A stretch of DNA of 9,039 nucleotides from the NCBI GenBank assembly GCA_026709725.1, contig JAPOSK010000236.1, forward strand, positions 1 to 9,039. The letters run 5' to 3'. This DNA is from Paracoccaceae bacterium. GTDB taxonomy: Bacteria; Pseudomonadota; Alphaproteobacteria; Rhodobacterales; Rhodobacteraceae. The notes under the pieces are model-generated. The model had not been told where the DNA came from. It worked only from the letters and a program-made list of their open reading frames with translations, and ran no database searches. The number at the start of each line of letters is the position of its first letter. The first letter of the stretch is position 1. This document shows, piece by piece, positions 6,944 to 9,039 of the stretch. The translations under genes and the position numbers were made by a program.

Positions 6944-7691
6944 TCGTTCCGCTCTCCAGCCCCTCCGTGATGTGCTGGAGCGGGCCCAGGAGATTGAGGC
7001 GTGGCTGGAGGATGCGACCGAGGAGGCGTGGACCGCGGACCGCCAGCTGCAGGCCGCCGTGGAGCGGAACTACGGCGTCATCGGCGAGGCCTTGCGTCGC
7101 TTTGGCCGGGCCGCCCCGCATCTCGTTGACCGGATTCCGGATTTTCCGAGGATCGTGGGATTCCGGAACCGGATCACCCACATGTATGACACCATCGATT
7201 CCCAGAGGGTCTGGGATGTGAGCCACTCCCGGCTGGCGGATCTGCGGGATGCCTGTCAGACCCTCCTGCAGGCGATCGCAAGGGATCCCACCCTCGAACA
7301 GCCGCCCCCGGGATGGCCGCCGGGAGTGCCACCGCCCCCAGCCCAACGCGCCCGGCACCTCAACACCGCCCTCCTGCGGGCCGCCATCGTCAACGCTCCA
7401 ACAGTGATCGAATCGCTTCTCGATGCCGGGGCCAACCCCAACATCCCCGACCGCACCGCCGGCCGCACCGCCACCCATCAGGCCTGCCACCACGGCAGTG
7501 CGGCCCTTGTCCAGCGCTTTCTGGACGCCGGAGCCGATTTCGACAGGCCAGATGCCGACGGCTGTACGCCCCGTGATCTGGCCCGGGACAACCCGCAGCT
7601 CCAAGGCACCGCCGTGCTGCGGGCTCTCGGGACGCCTGCATCATCCGATCCTGATCCCATGCCTGACCCCAGCCCCTCGCCAGACCTCTGA
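6927..7691 (+). CDS. hepT: HepT-like HEPN toxin fused to C-terminal ankyrin repeats
   Basis: This 254-residue protein begins as a HepT (DUF86) HEPN domain, about residues 1-120. It has the RNase motif R80-x4-H85 followed by Y87 (RNRITHMY), the tyrosine that MntA enzymes modify. Ordinary HepT proteins stop at roughly 110-150 residues. Here a proline-rich linker (about 122-142) leads to ankyrin repeats at about 143-175 (NTALLRAAI to DAGANPN), 176-208 (THQACHHGSAALV to DAGADF) and a shorter one from 209 (DGCTPRDLA). A proline/serine/aspartate-rich tail follows. The start overlaps the MNT gene by 17 bases; an ATG at 6912 in the same frame would overlap by 32. Neither has a good ribosome site, which fits translational coupling. 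The HEPN part predicts an RNase that blocks translation. The ankyrin part predicts protein binding, perhaps for targeting or sensing, but that role is inferred. Confidence 0.92.
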   Translation: MPPKPDRSALQPLRDVLERAQEIEAWLEDATEEAWTADRQLQAAVERNYGVIGEALRRFGRAAPHLVDRIPDFPRIVGFRNRITHMYDTIDSQRVWDVSHSRLADLRDACQTLLQAIARDPTLEQPPPGWPPGVPPPPAQRARHLNTALLRAAIVNAPTVIESLLDAGANPNIPDRTAGRTATHQACHHGSAALVQRFLDAGADFDRPDADGCTPRDLARDNPQLQGTAVLRALGTPASSDPDPMPDPSPSPDL

Positions 7692-7726
7692 GCCCGCCGG
7701 GCATTGGCCGACCACCGGCCTCGGGC
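7692..7726. terminator. Possible two-way stem-loop between convergent genes
   Basis: GCCCG (7692-7696) can pair with CGGGC (7722-7726), enclosing a second stem of GGCCG (7706-7710) with CGGCC (7716-7720) around a five-base loop. It lies just after the HepT stop and before the end of the convergent minus-strand gene, where a bidirectional terminator is expected. There is no T-run, and G+C-rich DNA forms such stems easily, so confidence is modest. Confidence 0.35.
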
Positions 7727-7741
7727 CTGCCCCCCTCACCA

Positions 7742-8298
7742 CTAGGCCCGGGCCATCCGCCGGGTCAGGTGGTGATGGGGCGTCCCCCAGTGGCGGTCCA
7801 TGAGGGTGACAAGCGTCAGGGGGTCATGGAAGGGCTGGATGTCCAGATCCCCGCCTGCCAGTTCGGGGGCATTCCAGCGACTGATGAGGTGGGGGCATCG
7901 CTCGGCGGTGCCATGGCGAACCACACGCTGCGCCCCGTGTCGGAGTCCTGGTCGAAGACCGGGCCGATGAGCCACCGTGCGGGATCCCAACGCATCCCGA
8001 GCGTCCCGTCCTGGGCGTGGGAGGCGAAGTTCACCTCACCGTAGAGGATGTGCCGGGCGCCGGCTGCCAGCGTCAGGAACGCCTGGAAGGGACACCCATC
8101 GCCCCCCACCGCCGGGATCGGACAGGCATGGGTTGTCTGGAGATGGTCCAGGGCTGTCCGCATGTCCACCTGCCAGGGGCCGGCCATGAGGCGGGCGGGG
8201 CAGGTGGACCACATCCCGCCGCCGCCCTGCTCCGGGGGCTTCCAGTCGTAGCCGGCGGCAATCTGATCGGGGGTGGGCCAGATGGGCGTAAGGGGCAT
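7742..8298 (-). pseudogene. Unrecognised protein with one -1 frameshift in a homopolymer
   Basis: From the ATG at 8298 the frame is open to a stop at 7816, but the likely original protein changes frame near 7891-7895 and ends at the TAG at 7742-7744. The plus strand has five G at 7891-7895, that is CCCCC in the gene. Adding one C gives a continuous 185-residue protein in which SDAP passes smoothly into HLISRWNAPELAGGDLDIQ. The start is firm: GAAGAGGAGA at 8305-8314 is a strong ribosome site. The protein is rich in W, P and H, has three cysteines within its first 70 residues, and shows no signal peptide, membrane segment or motif I can name. It lies 26 bases after the small double-CxxC gene and is probably co-transcribed with it. 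Function is unknown. Confidence 0.7.
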
Positions 8299-8324
8299 GG
8301 TGGGTCTCCTCTTCGGGAAGGGGA

Positions 8325-8645
8325 TCAGGTGCTGACTGTCCCGAATGGGGTTGGTGCGGGATCGGCGTGGGCAGGTTTGGCGGCGGGCCGGACGTTTTTC
8401 AGATCGAGGACAGCCTGGATCTGGTGGATCCTTATTGGTTCAAGGAAGTTTACCATGACCTCTTTATCCTTGCACTGGTTCTTGGCATGACCATGCTCGA
8501 TTGCCCGGTAAACCTGGTTCCAGGCACGCCGACTCCTGCCCGGGGTTCCTTCAGCACCAACAAGGGAATCTACGCAATTTTGGCAGACGGCATGGAACGC
8601 CTTGCCCGGGCCCAAGGCTCCCAATAGTCCACACGATCCACACAC
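8325..8645 (-). CDS. Small unrecognised protein with two CxxC pairs (putative zinc binding)
   Basis: A 106-residue frame starts at a GTG (8645) and stops at 8325-8327. Its N-terminus has CGSC, a spacer of about 15 residues, and CQNC, a spacing that fits a zinc ribbon. The middle (AWNQVYRAIEHGHAKNQCKD) is basic and helical, and the end is A/P-rich. No ribosome site is clear at the GTG, and the frame is closed a few codons upstream, so the true start or an upstream frameshift is uncertain. The plus strand has an open frame opposite (8367-8627) sharing the same codon boundaries. I prefer this strand because of the paired cysteines and because it leads directly into the ribosome site of the next minus-strand gene. 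The family is not recognised. Confidence 0.6.
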   Translation of the reverse strand: MCGSCGLLGALGPGKAFHAVCQNCVDSLVGAEGTPGRSRRAWNQVYRAIEHGHAKNQCKDKEVMVNFLEPIRIHQIQAVLDLKNVRPAAKPAHADPAPTPFGTVST

Positions 8646-8660
8646 AACCAGACTGGATCA

Positions 8661-8698
8661 CCGGAGCAGAGCCTTTAACAGGACACTGTTCACTCCGG
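8661..8698. promoter_or_regulatory. Nested inverted repeat, possible operator or stem-loop
   Basis: Outer arms CCGGAG (8661-8666) and CTCCGG (8693-8698) enclose inner arms AACAG (8677-8681) and CTGTT (8686-8690) around GACA. The two sides are spaced unequally, 10 bases on the left and 2 on the right, so a single long stem would contain a bulge. It lies 16 bases upstream of the GTG at 8645 of the minus-strand gene. Confidence 0.35.
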
Positions 8699-8757
8699 TC
8701 CGGGCCACCACACCTGTCTGCACATCGGGACCGACGCGGCTCTCCGGGGCCGTCTCT

Positions 8758-8786
8758 TTGCCATGCTGACCGGCGCAGACTATAAA
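8758..8786 (+). promoter_or_regulatory. Sigma70-type promoter for the rightmost gene
   Basis: TTGCCA (8758-8763) and TATAAA (8781-8786) are separated by 17 bases. Both hexamers are close to consensus and stand out in G+C-rich sequence. Transcription would begin near 8793, giving a leader of about 125 bases before the ATG at 8919. Confidence 0.65.
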
Positions 8787-8903
8787 GGACCGTCACCAAT
8801 TGGAGGTGGTTTGTCCGCACGGGGAGATTGTCCCGGATGATGTTGAAGCTCTGAATCAGGGTGGTGCTGCTTCCCCCTGATCTGTCGGGCCCGGGGTGTC
8901 CTG

Positions 8904-8911
8904 AAAGGAAG
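8904..8911 (+). promoter_or_regulatory. Ribosome binding site fixing the start at 8919
   Basis: AAAGGAAG lies 7 bases before the ATG at 8919. It is the main reason for calling a gene start at the right edge, where only 40 codons are visible. Confidence 0.6.
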
Positions 8912-8918
8912 CAGCGCC

Positions 8919-9039
8919 ATGACACCCCCTGCCCCACATTCACATGCCGATGCCACGCCCCCGGCGGGATCACCCGCCGCCGCAGCCTCTGCCGATCCCG
9001 AGAGAGCCTCACACATGTCCGCCTCGCCACAGGCATTGC
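8919..9039 (+). CDS. N-terminus of an unrecognised protein (runs off right edge)
   Basis: From the ATG at 8919 the frame stays open for 40 codons to the window edge. The visible part is rich in alanine, proline, serine and histidine, starting MTPPAPHSHADATPPAG. It has no signal peptide, membrane segment or domain motif and looks like a disordered N-terminal tail. The call rests on the ribosome site at 8904-8911 and the promoter at 8758-8786. The opposite strand is also open here, so the gene is likely but not certain. No function can be assigned. Confidence 0.5.
   Translation, partial: MTPPAPHSHADATPPAGSPAAAASADPERASHMSASPQAL

Larger units (their letters stand above)
8646..8918. other. Divergent intergenic region with a nested dyad and a promoter
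   Basis: No convincing gene lies here. The region separates the minus-strand double-CxxC gene from the plus-strand gene at 8919. It holds a nested inverted repeat near 8661-8698 and a well-spaced plus-strand promoter at 8758-8786. The roughly 125 bases between that promoter and the ATG form a long untranslated leader. No known riboswitch fold was recognised in the leader. Confidence 0.6.

Noticed and set aside
6891..7604. 237-codon open frame on the minus strand opposite MntA/HepT
   Set aside because: It is a shadow of the G+C-rich HepT gene. Its glycine/arginine-rich translation has no domain features, whereas the plus frame has a complete HEPN motif and ankyrin repeats.
8017..8490. 157-codon plus-strand open frame
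   Set aside because: It lies antisense to the minus-strand pair, crosses both genes and their ribosome site, and has a glycine/arginine-rich translation typical of shadow frames.
8367..8627. Plus-strand 86-codon open frame opposite the double-CxxC gene
   Set aside because: It shares codon boundaries with the minus-strand gene, lacks a clear ribosome site and shows no motif, whereas the minus frame has paired cysteines and fits the operon. Some doubt remains.
8677..8690. LexA/SOS box
   Set aside because: The half-sites read ACAG then CTGT with a 4-base gap, the reverse order and wrong spacing for the CTGT-N8-ACAG form.
8551..9036. 161-codon minus-strand open frame at the right end
   Set aside because: It runs through the promoter and ribosome site of the plus-strand gene and into the double-CxxC gene in another frame. 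Its arginine-rich composition has no recognisable domain.

Overview
The window joins two blocks that differ in base composition. The left block, about 1-5700, is near 50% G+C by eye and carries three genes, all on the minus strand. The right block, about 5760-9039, is clearly more G+C rich, apart from a milder patch near 8400-8650, and carries short genes on both strands. Short spacers, Shine-Dalgarno motifs, sigma70-type promoters and an MNT/HepT toxin-antitoxin pair point to a bacterium, probably a G+C-rich proteobacterium. Nothing in the sequence fixes the genus. No rRNA, tRNA, CRISPR array, integrase or transposase was seen.

Left block, in transcription order from right to left: (i) an AAA ATPase of the DUF4143 type (5492-4230), with three perfect tandem 22-bp repeats just upstream of its start; (ii) a 1198-residue protein (4166-570) with an N-terminal Swt1-type HEPN domain followed by a RapA/SNF2-type helicase; (iii) the first 191 residues of a sacsin/Hsp90-type GHKL ATPase (573 to the left edge). 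The start of (iii) overlaps the stop of (ii) as ATGA. The pair (ii)+(iii) looks like a translationally coupled nucleic-acid-sensing system: a helicase carrying a putative RNase domain, with a partner chaperone-like ATPase. I suspect a defence function. I do not recognise the pair as a named system.

Right block: a broken gene for an exported ankyrin-repeat protein ending in a LysM domain (5839-6512), whose coding frame steps by -1 four times; a strong hairpin (6514-6539); then an MntA/HepT toxin-antitoxin operon (6623-7691) with its own promoter. The HepT toxin has an unusual C-terminal extension: a proline-rich linker and about three ankyrin repeats. A convergent minus-strand pair follows: a small double-CxxC protein (8645-8325) and an unrecognised protein (8298-7742) with one -1 frameshift in a five-base homopolymer. 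At the right edge, a well-formed promoter and ribosome binding site precede the start of a plus-strand gene that leaves the window (8919 onward).

The window therefore holds two separate HEPN modules, one fused to a helicase and one fused to ankyrin repeats. Each sits with a nucleotide-using partner, a GHKL ATPase or a nucleotidyltransferase. This is typical of an accessory or defence island. All frameshifts lie in the right block and each can be repaired by adding one base to a C or G run, so assembly error and gene decay must both be considered.
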